Assembly: GCF_023898315.1 (NCBI RefSeq)
Contig: NC_064616.1
Location: 542,305,602-542,369,601 of the forward strand
Source: Schistocerca nitens
Lineage: Eukaryota > Arthropoda > Insecta > Orthoptera > Acrididae
Length of the DNA stretch: 64,000 nt
Direction of reading: 5' to 3'
Of this stretch, positions 43,235-55,560 are shown piece by piece (position 1 is the first letter of the stretch; every line of letters begins with the position of its first letter). The position numbers and the translations under genes are program-made. The notes under the pieces were generated by a model. That model worked only from the letters and a program-made list of their open reading frames with translations. It had not been told where the DNA came from and searched no databases.

Positions 43235-43627
43235 CCATGTGTCTTAAGCTCACGGTCACGTTTTTGCTCTGTGTTTAACGGAAATTCACTCAGTCAGTGT
43301 ATTTTAATCTGCTCTTCCATTTACAGTAATATTTTGGGGATTTTTATTTATTTTCCATATGTTTTCTTTGTGTACTTGCTTTCGCGCCACGTTGTCGGTT
43401 GGAGCAACCGCCACACTGGTAAATTCTAGTTCCATGTGCCTTAAGCTCACGGTCACGTTATTGCTCTGTGCTTAACGGAAATTCACTCATTCAATGTATT
43501 TTAATCTTCTCTTCCATTTACAGTAATATTTTGTTTTTTTTATTTATTTTCCATATGTTTTCTTTGTGAACTTGCTTTCGCGCCACGTGGTCGGTTGGAA
43601 GAACCGCCGCATTGATAAATTGTAGTT
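43235..43627 (+). repeat. Tandem duplication of a 197-bp unit
   Basis: CCATGTGTCTTAAGCTCACGGTCACGT... (43235-43431) is repeated as CCATGTGCCTTAAGCTCACGGTCACGT... (43432-43627). Both carry TTAACGGAAATTCACTCA, TTTACAGTAATATTTTG, TTTTCCATATGTTTTCTTTGTG and GCGCCACG(T)...GGTCGGTTGGA. Few differences separate the units, so the duplication is fairly recent. No gene is associated. Confidence 0.9.
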
Positions 43628-44849
43628 TCGGTCTGAAAATATATTGTACACGATGAATAACCATACGATTGTGAGCGAGTGTAAAGTAGGGAAGGAATAC
43701 TCGTGTGTGTCCATATTTATCTGGGTTTCTGTTGGCTACTGAAACTTGGCCATGTGGGTTGAACAGCATTGAAGTGATGTTTCTTGTGCACCCCCATAAC
43801 GAGTGGATTTGTTGGCGATGTTGTGCGTTAAGTAAAATACTCGTGCCACTAGGAAAATTATCGGATATTAATGCCCACTGACTTGATAAAGATTTGCGAA
43901 ATACTCTTCCACCCTGACCTAGTTTTGCTTGTATTGTATTTGCGGAACTTGTTCTGAGTAATCTATAGTAACTGAATGTAATAACCGAGGGTTTTGGTAT
44001 AATTGTGCGGTTGTATAGAATTTCATTGAAGCCAGGTCTGCGCTCGTCTGTCCCATTCCATAATTACGTGGCGAAACTGAACCATGATAACTAGAGACCG
44101 GTTTTGATGATGTACATTGCAAGAGAAACACGTCTAGTTGTTGAAATACCATCGGTTCTGAATAAATATCAATTAATCTCTACCCTCGACTGATTATTTA
44201 ATCATTCCATCATTGAGAATAGGTGGCAGTCAGTACCAAAGTCGAATTCTGGGTCATGAAAGCAAATAAAAGCTATATAATGCCTATTAAGCCCTGTATG
44301 GGTGCCTTCTGTAGTGGTTCAAAAAAATGCTTTATCCGTTGCATTCAAATTTCTACCGGTTCGTTAAAAGCATCCGCTAGAAATTATTAATACCCAGCTG
44401 TAACTCACAGGGGCCAGTAATTTCGTGGACCACACAAATTTAAGAAACCATTTACTACAGACGGTAGCTTGCAGGAGCGGTAGGACATGTCAAGGCCACG
44501 GTAATCTACCTACTTAGGTGGACTTATACCACCACCAGTACTGGGAGGATACGTTGCAATACTCATGAATAAATCCTTTATATATCCCCCAAAACCTAAG
44601 TTATATGCATACTGTGCACTGATTTTTGACTTGATATCGTTTACCAAGTAACTGAGTTTTCTGAACTCCTCGCACCCAAATGTGCGTCTTAACTATCTCT
44701 TCATAATTGCATAGACCTAGTGCCAAAAATTCTTATGCGACGGAACAACAAACAATCTACAATATATCCTGAAGTAAAACATTGCAAAATACCCCTCCAA
44801 ATAATCTTTTACTCTAAACACAGACATACTTATTTCTTAGCCTACTTTC
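43628..44849. other. No recognised gene
   Basis: Frames under 80 codons. It may include the 3' internal part or LTR of G4, which reads leftwards into it, but I could not find an LTR pair. Confidence 0.4.
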
Positions 44850-45449
44850 CCCTTCTGAAAGTACAGTCGCCATTTTGTCACATTCGTTAGTCCTAGAAGT
44901 TTTCCTGAAACAGAGTATTTGAATCGGTAGGCAGTAGGGTGCGGTCATTCTGCCACTACAAATGGCCAATAGTATAGCTCAAACAACCTCTTTTAGTTCT
45001 CCATCCACTTCGCTTGACTTTTCTCTCGTACGTACTGGACTTTGTCTTCTATTTTTTATTTAATTCGTTTGTACCGCCTATCATGCCGTTTCTTCCTTTC
45101 CGCTGCCGACTTTTCATACGGAATTTTACCGCCTGCTCCCTCTCAGCGCACCACTCAGCCAGGCGCTGCGGGAACTCGACAATTTCCGTTAATACCGTAG
45201 GAACTTCTGTTTGACTCCCGTTATCACCTCCAAGCGCGAATATCCGGTTGTGTTACATTTTACGCTGTTTAGAACGTCCTCAAGTGAACGTACTTATTCC
45301 ACCCACTTCGAGTGTCTATCTTTCGCGTAAGGCCAACGCAGCCATCCAACTTCTCGCACATACCACCCGCAAGGGCTACTCGCCGGGTAATACACTGATA
45401 TTTTAGAGCGTTTTATATCCTAGTCGTTCATAAATTTGTTCCAAACATT

Positions 45450-46166
45450 TCATGTAAACTGAGATCCGTTGTTAGATAATAGCCTTTCTGGTTTGATAAC
45501 GTTTTTAAAGAAATCCTTTTCTAACTGTTCTATCAGTGTCTTGCTGTTAGCTTTCCGTATCGGATAAAGCTTAATAAATTTTGAAAAGCGGTCCACAACA
45601 ACAAATGTGTACTTCATACCGCCACGTCCTGTGGGCAGTGGGCCAAAATTTTCAACCGCCAGTAACTCTCCTACCTTGGTTGGTATTATACTTTGCATTT
45701 CCCATCGTTGAGTTGTAGTGCAATATTTTACTCGCTGACATCGCTCACAGGCGGCCAGCTGTGCGTGTAGTCGTCTGGCGAGGTAATTAATATGGATGTA
45801 TTGCTCTATAAGTTCGGTGTATTTCTGGGCACCGTAATGACAGTGACATACATGGACGTAATCTATCACCTGTTCCACGTATTTGTCTGGGAACCACAGT
45901 CTCCAGTGATCCGTCTTCTCGTCTCTTCTGTGAAACAGCCCACCCTTGAGGATCCTGATATAGCGGGGTATCTTTTCGTACCCCTTGCTGTCAAAGTTGA
46001 TTTTGATGTTCTTCAGTTCAAAGTCATCGTTTGGTACTCTCCGCATATCCCTGCAGCCAGCACGACTTTCCTTCTGCCCCGATACTGGTTTCATGTACAG
46101 CAGCTGAAATCCGTTCTTTGCCTCCTCCCCTTCACTGTCTTCCTCTCCAAAGGGAAGCCGCGACAT
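45450..46166 (-). pseudogene. pol: G4 integrase (catalytic Asp residues substituted)
   Basis: A 238-codon minus-strand frame. The first Met is inside pol, because the RNase H end precedes it. HVCHCHYGAQKYTELIEQYI and LAACERCQRVKYC form the HHCC zinc finger (His, His, Cys-x-x-Cys). The core reads ELLAVENFGPLPTGRGGMK, where the first catalytic residue expected as V-D is V-E, and PERLLSNNGSQFT, where the usual S-D-N is S-N-N. Two of the three DDE positions are therefore changed. The frame stops right after GSQFT, and the remaining sequence to about 44900 contains many stops. Integrase would join element DNA to the chromosome; this one is inactive. Confidence 0.9.
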
Positions 46167-46249
46167 AGCATCGGCAATACTATTCTCGGTCCCTTTAATG
46201 TAGCGAATCTGGTAACTTAGTGCTGCAAGAACGTTACCCAGCGCATCAA

Positions 46250-46880
46250 ACGGTCGTTTAGTATTCTATAGTCTTGCAGAAAGCTAAGGGCCTTATGGTC
46301 GGATAGTACCGTTACCTCTCTACCTTCCAAATACACACGAAGCTTTTACAATCTGTATACGATTGCAAGCAGCTCCTTCTCTGATATGCTATACCCGTGT
46401 TCGTGTTTGTTGAGTATGGTTCAAATGGTTCAAATGGCTCTGAGCACTATGCGACTTAACTTCTGAGGTCATCAGTCGCCTAGAACTTAGAACTAATTAA
46501 ACCTAACTAACCTAAGGACATCACACACATCCATGCCCGAGGCAGGATTCGAACCTGCGACCGGAGCGGTCGCTCGGCTCCAGACTGTAGCGCCTAGAAT
46601 CGCTCGGCCACTCCGGCCGGCTGTTGAGTATGCAGCTGGCGAAAGCCACACACCGGTGTTGTATCCTCCCGTCGATTTCTTTTTCTTGCAAGATTTCGCA
46701 GCCTATCCCATAATCTGATCTGTCCGACGACAAACAGAACGGAAGTGTCATGCCGGAATAGTTGAGCATCTTACTCGCACCCAGTTTATCCTTTATGTTC
46801 TGAAATTCCCTTTCACTTTCCTCGGCCCATTTCCAGGATGTGTTTTTCTTTAATAATTTACATACATTTTCGTTACTCAT
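46250..46880 (-). pseudogene. pol: G4 RNase H, interrupted by a SINE
   Basis: The minus-strand frame 46880-46521 holds NTSWKWAEESEREFQNIKDK (end of RT connection) and the RNase H start SSDRSDYGIGCEILQEKEID. HRCVAFASCILNS then runs into the SINE at 46621. After the SINE (below 46418) frames give HEHGYSISEKELLAIVYRL and YLEGREVTVLSDHKALSFLQ, the remaining acidic RNase H blocks. The SINE target duplication TGTTGAGTATG marks the exact break. Confidence 0.85.
46419..46621 (-). mobile_element. tRNA-derived SINE (family 1), minus strand, in G4
   Basis: Exact 11-bp duplication TGTTGAGTATG (46408-46418 and 46622-46632). The minus strand gives GCCGGCCGGAGTGGCCGAGC, B box GGTTCGAATCC, TCCTTAGGTTAGTTAGGTTT, and ends GCCATTTGAACCATTTGAACC, with the terminal CATTTGAACC repeated once. 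Confidence 0.95.
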
Positions 46881-47420
46881 TCTTCCATCCCCAAAGGATT
46901 TTCAGTAAAACCAACGTAATCCGTGGTATGTTTTTAATTGCTTTCTGTTGGTTGATTTTAGTTTCAGTGTACTAGGTAAAATTCCCTCAGAATTTCCGCT
47001 CCGACAAATTCGCATTTGGCAATCTTTAATGTCATCCCTCCTGTTCTTAAGACCACAAACATTACCTCCAGCAGTTTACAGTGTTCGTATCAGGACCCCG
47101 TCGCTATTAAAATGTCGTCCACATAGATCACCAACTTACTCATTATGCGTTCTCGTAAAACATGGCTTAGCGCTCCCACAAATACTGCCACTGAAATCGT
47201 CCTTCGAATAAGAACGCTGTGTAATGTCTGCTTTCTTCTGCCAATGGGATTTACCAAAATCCTGAATTCAAGTCTACACTAGTCATGAATTTTATGCTCC
47301 TGAACTTTTGCATCAGTTCCGTCACATTACCAGACTGGACGCTCATGTGTGCGCCCACTTCTGGGACGGTAGCTGCGCTGGTGTAACTCGAAGCCGCTCC
47401 CTCAGCAGCCTCATTACTGT
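46881..47420 (-). pseudogene. pol: G4 reverse transcriptase remnant
   Basis: Minus-strand frames (shifting) near 47330-47220 read KFMTSVDLNSGFW and IPLAEESRHYTAFLF, the RT palm block including the first catalytic Asp (V-D-L). Further on, sequence around 47110-47140 resembles SKLVIYVDDI in codons but is frameshifted. The N-terminal part of RT, protease and gag are not seen to the right of 47420, so the element is 5'-truncated or decayed there. Confidence 0.7.
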
Positions 47421-50240
47421 GAAGCGCTTACGTTTGACTACTAACTTAATCGCATTAATCATTCGACTCTCTACAATACCATTTATAGCATTAAATGAAC
47501 AATTTGGTAGTTCCAGTTATTGAAACTCTTTATGCTGTCAATACTGTGGTCAATACAAATGAGAGCAATTCTCATTAAAAAATAATTATCCAAATGAAGT
47601 AAATTTCCTATATCACACATAAAATGTAACACATTGGTGCCAGTATTACAATGAAATGCCACCACAGTGAGAGCATAGTTTAACTATACAAAAGAAATCA
47701 GACATATTTATACCTTAATTGGAATCGCCTGACCAGAACTATTGGAGGACGGAAGAGAACACAATCCTAAACTTTAATTTAATGAGTTACAGTTATTTAT
47801 TTGCGCTAAACGATGAATACCAATTTGCTTGATTGTGACAAAGAGGACTGCTTACCTGAGGCTCCAACTAAAGTATTAATTACCCCTAAATTATATTTCA
47901 AAATGTTTCTTACACATATAATTTCGTAACGGAATATACGTTCTTGTACGCGAAAGTACAATAAATGACTGCCACAGTGAAGCACAATTTGAACAAAATG
48001 TACTGTTAATAGCCGGGAGGTAACCCAAACGATATGCAGGACAGCAATTGAATTGCGTTTGGCTTTCGAAATCTGTGAATCTCGGAAACGTAAGTTAAGA
48101 AACGAATCGATTTTCGAAATAAGTAAAATGACTGCAGAAGCAACACAAATAGGAGAACAGAATTTGCAAGTTATAAGCTGCTCAGAGCAAAGGCAGTGCT
48201 AATGGTGGAAGTGACACTCAACAATCAGCCAAGTACCCCAGGTGTGACTGGGCACCTCTCTAGACATGACCTTGTGGACACGTGTCATCCCCTCGTCTTC
48301 TCAATTCTCCTCCCCATCCCCAAAAACCGACGAATTAGAGGGAGGATTCATGACTTTCATCACAGTGATGAGCAAGAATTTTGCTGAATACTCCAAAATG
48401 CAGGGAAGCCAGCTAAAACTTCTCAAACCTCGCTTGCTGTATGTCAGTTGACTAACCAGAGACTGATAAACTGCATTTGCTGTATCGTCACCAACTGGCT
48501 CAGACATTCATATAAAAGCGACAGAGTCATTTATCCATGTGATTGGCTGACAATATGCGTAATGTATACTTCATAAATCTTCCCACAGCGGAGACGGTAA
48601 AATGGTTGTTCCGTGTGTTTGCATCAGGTAACAGGATACGCAGACATGTCACGCCAGCAGTACTCAGGGAACCTGCTATCGCTGCGCTCAAATTTGAAAG
48701 GATCGTAACCACATTTGGACAGTAGAACGACAGCTTTTGTGCTAGTAGCTCTGTGAACCTACAGTTCAACAGGGTGCTGTAAAAAAAAAACAAACTGTAT
48801 TCAATGTGACAAGTCCACCTAGGCTTCTCGCAACAACGGCTACCTTATCAAGCCCCTGGGAAGAGAATTTGAAGGATCTTAGGCCACAACCCACTGTGTA
48901 TTTATTTTCCTACAGCAATGCTAGAAGAAAACAGTTGCGAAATTTAACTAGAATCACAAACAATATGTGACCCTTCAGTCATGTTGAGTCTAACCAACTG
49001 AGCGCTATGAGCACCAAGAGGTCCTACAGTCGACTGCCGGCTATTCAGAGAACCAGATACTGACGTCGTTACTAGTTTGTTGTAATTAAGATGGAAATTC
49101 GTAACTAGGATCACAACGCAACAAATAACTCCTCCATGCCACTTCTGAGGTAATCTGTGATGTTTCACTGCCATTTGCATTCATTAATGTCTCTATCTGT
49201 CACCCTCAACCAGGTTCTTTATTTCTTCATTTTGTATCTATTGATTACTTGCAGGACTAGTGTTCTTTGATTGAGTGTTGAGTAGCGGTGCAGAGATACT
49301 TCTCTTATAAGCAAGCAGTTTGCCACCCATCTCTATTCTATTTTATCCTATTCGATATGTGAGCTTCTATTTAATAATTTGTGACGATAATGATACACAT
49401 ATATAATCGAATATGGGATCGACTCTTATTCGGGTAGGGTAGGACTATCCACGTGGGTCCTAAATCTATCAGCTGTGATTGTGAAGACAATGTTGAAAAA
49501 CGCACTTGAAAGCAGACGAAATCGATGCTTTACGCACGACGAGTGTAGGACATGGGCAAGTGGGTACTCGATGTCAATCAACAGAGCTGTGATCGCGGTT
49601 TAGTATTATCAGAAGCTTAATTCGGAAATAAATACTACAAAGTGTGTTTGTATACCTAAGACCATTTCTAGATGTTTCTCGCACTCGAGGAGATGCCTTA
49701 GTGACCCTTTCGTCCAGTCCTTACATAAAGAGTACCAAATTATTCAGTTGATGTAAAATCCAATCGCAGGCAGTGGCTGCATATTCACTAAAGGGAATTA
49801 CGAACCCTCTGAACACAATCACCGGTCGGTTGCGAGCACGTGTAAGGAGTGGGAAGACTTAATACGCTAATTTCCTTCCATTTTATGTGTGTTTATAGTT
49901 CAATGTACAGGAAAATTAGCTGACTTTCTATCTCTCTGTTAACTGTTGTGGGCGTTCCCTTAACTCTTATCCTGCCACATTTTATAGTTGAAAAATCTGC
50001 TATGGGTTTCGATCGCCGAAACAGCCACTGTCAAGGAGACATGATGATCTCTGAAGCCCTTTACAACAAGGTCCTTTGTTTTGGAGCCATGTGGAGGGTT
50101 TTAACCAAAGCCTTCATCCACTCCTGACGGAAGTTGCCCAAAATATTGGATCTTTGTCATCGAGTGGAGAATTATAAGACTCTCTTGGAAAAGTTAGGGT
50201 TGTAGTTCACTAAGGAAGTACCCACCTGAATAACAGAGTA
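47421..50240. other. No recognised gene
   Basis: About 2.8 kb with only short frames (under 90 codons) on both strands and no motif. The last 250 bases before 50240 may already be 5' sequence of the LINE that follows. Confidence 0.45.
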
Positions 50241-50241
50241 C

Positions 50242-52783
50242 TTGTGGAGTACTCAAGGGTATTTTCTTTTTTGGGTAGGCGGTATGTTGAGGTTCTCTGG
50301 TGAACACCTGCCAGGCGACTCGCAGGTAGGAAAACCAGATAACGTTCAGAGTAAAGAGACTTCGATTGTCAAATTTTATCAGAGAATTGTCGAAGTATTT
50401 GTAACAAAGTTCCCGATATTACTGCCCTCCAGGAAACTTCTCACCGTCGGGAGTGAGAGCTGGCTGAAACCCGAAGTAAGAAGGTCACAGATATTTAGCG
50501 ATTCATGGAGTGTATATCGAAGAGACAGATTAAACGCCGTAGGAAGGGATGTATTCAATACAGCTGGGAAAAATATTGTCTCTACTGACGTCGAATCTGA
50601 GGGTGACAGTGAAGTTATTTGGTCACGCATAACATTTCTAGATGAAATCAAGTTCATTGTAATATGTTGTTACCATATGCGGGATTCCACCGTGACGGTT
50701 TTTGAATCATTGCGAGAAAGTTTACGACCAGTAGTGCGAAATACCTAGATCATGCAATACTAGTTGGAGGGTATTCAGCCTACAGCAGGGATGTCCATGG
50801 AATCATTGCAGCGGACACAGACAGACAGCCTTGTGATGTTCTTTTGAATACCTTTTCAGAAAACTGTCTTTAGCAGCTATTTTACACCTCATAGCTACAA
50901 ACAGGCCCGACCTGCTTTACAGTATCATAACATTGAAAGGGACGAATGACCATCATGTCATCATTGCGATTTCTGTTAGTAAATTTATTGAATCAGTCAA
51001 GAACGTTTGGAGAGTACTTCAACTAGAAAGATAACGTAGACAGCATCTCAGGAAGACAATTGATTGACATAATATAGTCCTAGTACAACGGACGAAGAGG
51101 AATTATTAAACTGATTGCAAATTATATTCTGGAATATTATTTGCCGAGTAAGTGGATTAAAGATGGAAAGAACCTGTCGTGGCTTAACAACAAAATTCGA
51201 AACATTCTGAGAATGCAAAAGCTGAAGCACTCTCGGTTCAAGAGAGGACACTCGAATGACAACAGGCAAAAGTTAACAGAATTTTCCGTGTATGTTAAAA
51301 GTTTGATACGGGAAGGTTTACCAGTCTGGAGCGGCAGTAGAAGACTGCAAAAATAAAGCTGACGTTTCAAATTTCGCATTTAAGATATCGTTCACGCAGG
51401 AGAATCGCACAAACTTACTGTTATTTGACCATATAACATGCTCCATCATGGACGTCACTGTAATAAGCATCGCTGGTGGAGAGAAACAACTAAAAGTACT
51501 GAAAGCAATTAAGTCATCAGGTCCTGATGGAATCCCAATTTGGTTTTACAAAGGGTACCTGCGGATTTGTCCCTTTAACTTAGCTAACATTTATCGCAAA
51601 TCTCACGCCCAGTAAGAAGTTCCAAGCGACTGAAAAACGGGGCAGGTGACTCCTGCGTATAAGAAGGGGAAAAGAACAGGCAGCCAAAATTACAAACCAA
51701 CATCTTTAATGTCGACTTGCTGCAGAAACCATGAACATATTTTCAGTTGGAACATAACATATTTACCTGAGACGGAAAGTTTCTATCTACGGATCAACAG
51801 GCTTTTAGAAAGCATTGCTCCTGTGATACTCAGCTTGACCTTCTCTCACACGAGGTTCTGCGAACCGTGGGTGATAAGCAACAGGCAAATTCCATGTTCG
51901 TTGATTTCCGAAAAGTATTTTTACATGTTGCCGCACTGCCAACTGTTAAAATGGTACAAGCAGACGGAATAGGTTCCTAGGAATCAGAGTGGCTCGAAGA
52001 CTTCTTAAGTAACAGAACTCAGTATAGTGTCCGCGATGGAGAGTGTTCGTTGAAGACAAAGGTATCTTTAGTAGTGCCCTCGGGAAGTATGATAAGACCG
52101 CTATTACTTTCTGTGTACTTAAATGTTCTGGCGAACAGGATAATCATCAGTGTGTGGATGTTTGCTGATGATACTGACGTGTATGGGAAGGCGTCGTCGT
52201 TGCGTGACTATAGGGGAACACAGTGCGACTCAGACGAAAATTCTAGTTGCCGTAAAGAATGGCAGCGAGCTCTAAATTAGAAAAAATGTAAGTTAATGCA
52301 TATGGGTAGGAGAAACAAATCCATAATGATCGAGTACAGTATTAGTGGTGTGCTGAATGATACAGTCACAGCTAAGAAGTATGCAGGCGTAATGTCGAAA
52401 AGCAGTATGAAATGGAATGAACATGTAAGGACTGCAGTAGGGAAGGCGAATGATCGACTTCAGGTAACTGGGAGAACATTAGAGAAGTGTGTTTCGTTTA
52501 TAAAGGAGGCCGCATAGAGGACCCGTTGCTGAGTATTGTTCGAGTGTTTGGGATCCGCTCAATGTCGGATACAAGGAATACATCGAAGCAATTCAGAGGA
52601 GTGCTGCTAGATTTCTTAATGACAGGTTCGAACAACATGCAGGTATTACAGAGATGCTTCAGGAACTCAACTGGGGATCACTGGAGAGGAGGAGACGTTA
52701 GTTTCAAAGAGCACTATTGAGGAAATTTTGAGAAACGGCATTGGAGACTGACTGCAGAACGATTCTTCTTTTGCCAACGTACA
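50242..52783 (+). pseudogene. CR1/Jockey-like LINE ORF2 relic: endonuclease and reverse transcriptase
   Basis: A long decayed ORF2. At about 50440-50530, within 50242-50748, SWLKPEVRRSQIFSDSWSVY and YRRDRLNAVGRDVF form the start of an apurinic-type endonuclease. CCYHMRDSTVTVFESLRES continues it. A spacer frame reads PSKWIKDGKNLSWLNNKIRN (51141-51200). RT starts near 51510 with SGPDGIPIW, then QVTPAYKKGKRTGSQNYKP (51640-51700), MFVDFRKVF (about 51897) and WMFADDTDVYGKA (about 52155-52195, catalytic F-A-D-D intact). The C-terminus reads EAIQRSAARFLNDRFEQHAG (about 52585-52640) and MLQELNWGSLERRR. Many frameshifts. The relic ends at the fusion with G2-like DNA at 52784. Clade judged by C-terminal style only. 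Confidence 0.85.
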
Positions 52784-54270
52784 CACCTGATTATGACTAC
52801 TGTCTCTCTAGTTGAGAGATTTTTCTACTAACTTATGAAATGCCTCATGACTACTGAATGATGTTCTTATGCTTTACTTTGTACATAGTTGCTTATTTCA
52901 TTTGATATCTGGTTTCCAGCTGTCTTGCAGCATTGGTTTCATAAAATAAAATTAAATGCATTTGCTAATGTGAACACTTTCTGTCAACAGATCTATTAAA
53001 TAATAATTTTGTGATCCACATTCTTCAAAAAAGGAGCACTTGGAAAGGAAAGAACAATAAGAAGGGACTAGTAACAGTAACTGCATACATAATATTCTTT
53101 TCAAGTACATGGTAATATTTTTTTTTTACAATAAGTTGTTGTGGTGCACCATTTTAATTACATAGACATTAAGATGTGATTATACATTACCTTTGTCTGC
53201 ATTGTTATCTTTAGTGTACTATTTTTTCTGCTTGAGCTTTGTCATGCTTTGGTATATTTATAGCATTTACTGCTGCTGTTTGCCAGGCATAGTGCTACTG
53301 AAATTTAATTTGTGTTACTGTGCTAAGCCAGTTTTACTACGCATTTATTTTTCTTGTTTGCTGCTCATTGCCTTATATTAGTTGTAATTTATGCTGCTTG
53401 CTTTGCCTTTTGTATTTTTTATCATTGCTGTTTGTGTTAATTGTTTTGTGCTGCTGCATTGCCTCGTCCCTTAGTTTAGCATCTGAGCTCAGTAGATTTA
53501 AGTTAGCTTAAGAGGGGGTAGACTATATAGGAAACTAACTATGATGATATGGAAGAAATGCATTGAGAAGATATAAGAAAATGGTTTGGCCAAAAAAAAA
53601 AAAAGAAGTAGTGTACAGTGGAGAAAAACTATTTTGAAAGAGGATGTGAACAGAATACAGAAAGCAGGCTTAGATAGTACTTTTGGGAATAATGATGAAC
53701 AAAGGGAGATCTCCATGCAAAATACTGCAGTAAAACAAACCCTGTCCTTTCCTTTTGTGTCATCCCTCTATATGTTTGTGTACCTTTGTGTATTTTTGTT
53801 TTTCCTGTCTTTATGTGTTTAGCTGATGAGAGCTATGTTGTAGAATTTTTCTAATACTATGTTATTTACTTTGTAAAGATGTTGAGACATTATTTATTCT
53901 GTTTTGTTGCTCATATGTGAAGGTGATGTTTCAAAAGTTATTCTTATCTTTATGTATGTACTTATGTCATTATTTTTGTAACACTGATGTATATGTTTAT
54001 TTCTATTCTTTTGTAAAGCCTGTGTTACTACAAATGTTATCTGTATTGTTATGTTCTTTAATGATGTATTTTGTACCTATGTAATTGTATTCTTATGTTA
54101 TAAAATTATAATTGACACCAGTTCATCATATTATTAACTTGTAAGTTACATTTCACTGCACACGTTTCTGTTGGTCATAGTATATGGACAATATGTGAGA
54201 TGTAGGGACTGTTAGTGTTTGCACGTGTGTTAATAATTCAGCAAGGGACTGGATAACAGCATTGCTGGTT

Positions 54271-54420
54271 CTAAGGACAATTCCAAAAACTTCGTGAGTG
54301 TACAAGTGGTGGTTTATGGACATGCTATATTGTCTGCAAGACTTCTAAGGACAATTCCAAAAACTTTGTGCGTGCACAAGTGGTGGTTTATGGACTTGCT
54401 ATCTTCTCTGCAAGACTCTT
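54271..54420 (+). repeat. 73-bp tandem duplication in the second G2 copy
   Basis: CTAAGGACAATTCCAAAAACTT...TGCAAGACTT at 54271 is repeated from 54344. G2 itself has one unit at about 19374, so the duplication is specific to this copy. Confidence 0.85.
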
Positions 54421-54472
54421 CGATGGTGATTATGCACCTGCACAGTCGCAGCAGATGGCTGCTGGCCATCTC

Positions 54473-54640
54473 TACAAGGACTACATTGGGGCTGCATCTT
54501 TGATGGCCCACCAATACCATTATTTCTACAAGGACTGCAGTGGGTCTGCACCTCTGATGGCCCACCAATACCATACTCTCTACTAGGACTACAGTGGGTC
54601 TGCTCTGTGATGACCTACCTACCAATATTCTTCAAAACTT
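54473..54640 (+). repeat. 54-bp tandem repeat, second G2 copy
   Basis: Homologue of 19500-19660: TACAAGGACTACATTGGG, TACAAGGACTGCAGTGGG and TACTAGGACTACAGTGGG start successive units 54 bp apart. Confidence 0.85.
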
Positions 54641-55003
54641 CGAATGACTCTGCTGTGGGTTTGCTCTGTTGTGACCCATTACTTGTCTGCATGTCGAGAG
54701 TCAGCACTGTCTTTCCGTTGGAAGGACAACACTACTTCTTCAAGACTGCATGGAAATCGACTACTTCCGTGTGCATTTTCTTTTACTGCTCAGACTTTGA
54801 GAAAAACACTGCTATTTTACTGTGATGAACGATTAGTACTGTCTTTATGGACTGTGAGAAAGTTTAGCTTTTGACCAACATTGTATCAATAAGTGTGTGC
54901 ATTTGATTTCTTCGTTATTGTAATTATGAAAAATATTTTCAAATCATTAGTGGCCACTGCCCAAAAAAATTTGTAAAATTTTTTGTGGGGAGCATGGGGG
55001 CTA

Positions 55004-55560
55004 TGTAAGTAGGCTGTTTATGTTTTCTTATTGGTAACGCCACGTAGCGCTCTATATGAAAAATCACTGGCTGTGCTGTGTGCAGTCTGTGGGTAGTTGG
55101 CATTGTTGTCTGCCATTGTAGTGTTGGGCAGCGGCAGCTGGATGTGAACAGCGCGTAGCGTTGCGCAGTTGGAGGTGAGCCGCCAGCAGTGGTGGATGTT
55201 GGGAGAGAAATGGCGGAGTTTTGAAATTTGTCATGTACTGCTATATATATTATGACTATTAAGGTAAATACATTGTTTGTTCTCTATTAAAATCTTTCAT
55301 TTGCTAACTATGCCTATCAGTAGTTAGTGCCTTCAGTAGTTTGAATCTTTTATTTAGCTGGCAGTAGTGGCGCTCGCTGTATTGCAGTACTTCGAATAAC
55401 CAAGATTTTTGTGAGGTAAGCGATTTGTGAAATGCATAGGTTAATGTTAGTCAGGGCCATTCTTTGTAGGGATTTCTGAAAGTCAGATTGCGTTGCGCTA
55501 AAAATATTGTTTGTAAGTTTAAGCACAGTCATGTATAAATCGTTCAAAGGGGACGTTTCA
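55004..55560 (+). repeat. LTR of the second G2 copy (557 bp)
   Basis: Starts TGTAAGTAGGCTG and ends GGGGACGTTTCA. It keeps the GCTATATATATTATGACT...CAGTAGTTAGTGCC stretch missing from 20031-20464, which shows the 434-bp LTR is the derived form. Relative to 9340-9950 it lacks about 40 bases around the TTTTGAAATTTGTCATG segment. Confidence 0.9.

Larger units (their letters stand above)
44850..47420 (-). mobile_element. G4: decayed Gypsy-type element, minus strand
   Basis: Reading from 47420 down: RT (about 47330-46880), RNase H (about 46750-46250, split by a SINE at 46419-46621), integrase (46166-45450) and a decayed integrase tail. No LTR was identified on either side. Its integrase (GPLPTGRGGMKYTFVVVD) belongs to the same broad insect Gypsy group as G1. 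Confidence 0.8.
52784..55560 (+). mobile_element. Second G2 copy, 5'-truncated: 3' region and LTR only
   Basis: From ACACCTGATTATGAC (52784) to GGGGACGTTTCA (55560) this follows G2 17826-20464 in the same order, with small indels. The copy lacks all coding sequence and begins exactly where the LINE relic ends, sharing ACACCTGATTATGAC with G2 at the joint. No target duplication was seen. The order (LINE tail, then the 3' part of G2) suggests a recombination or deletion joint rather than a normal insertion. Confidence 0.9.

Noticed and set aside
53193..53511. Cys/Leu-rich hydrophobic frames as small membrane proteins
   Set aside because: They fall in the conserved non-coding 3' region of the second G2 copy and are not kept open in G2 itself at about 18200-18560.
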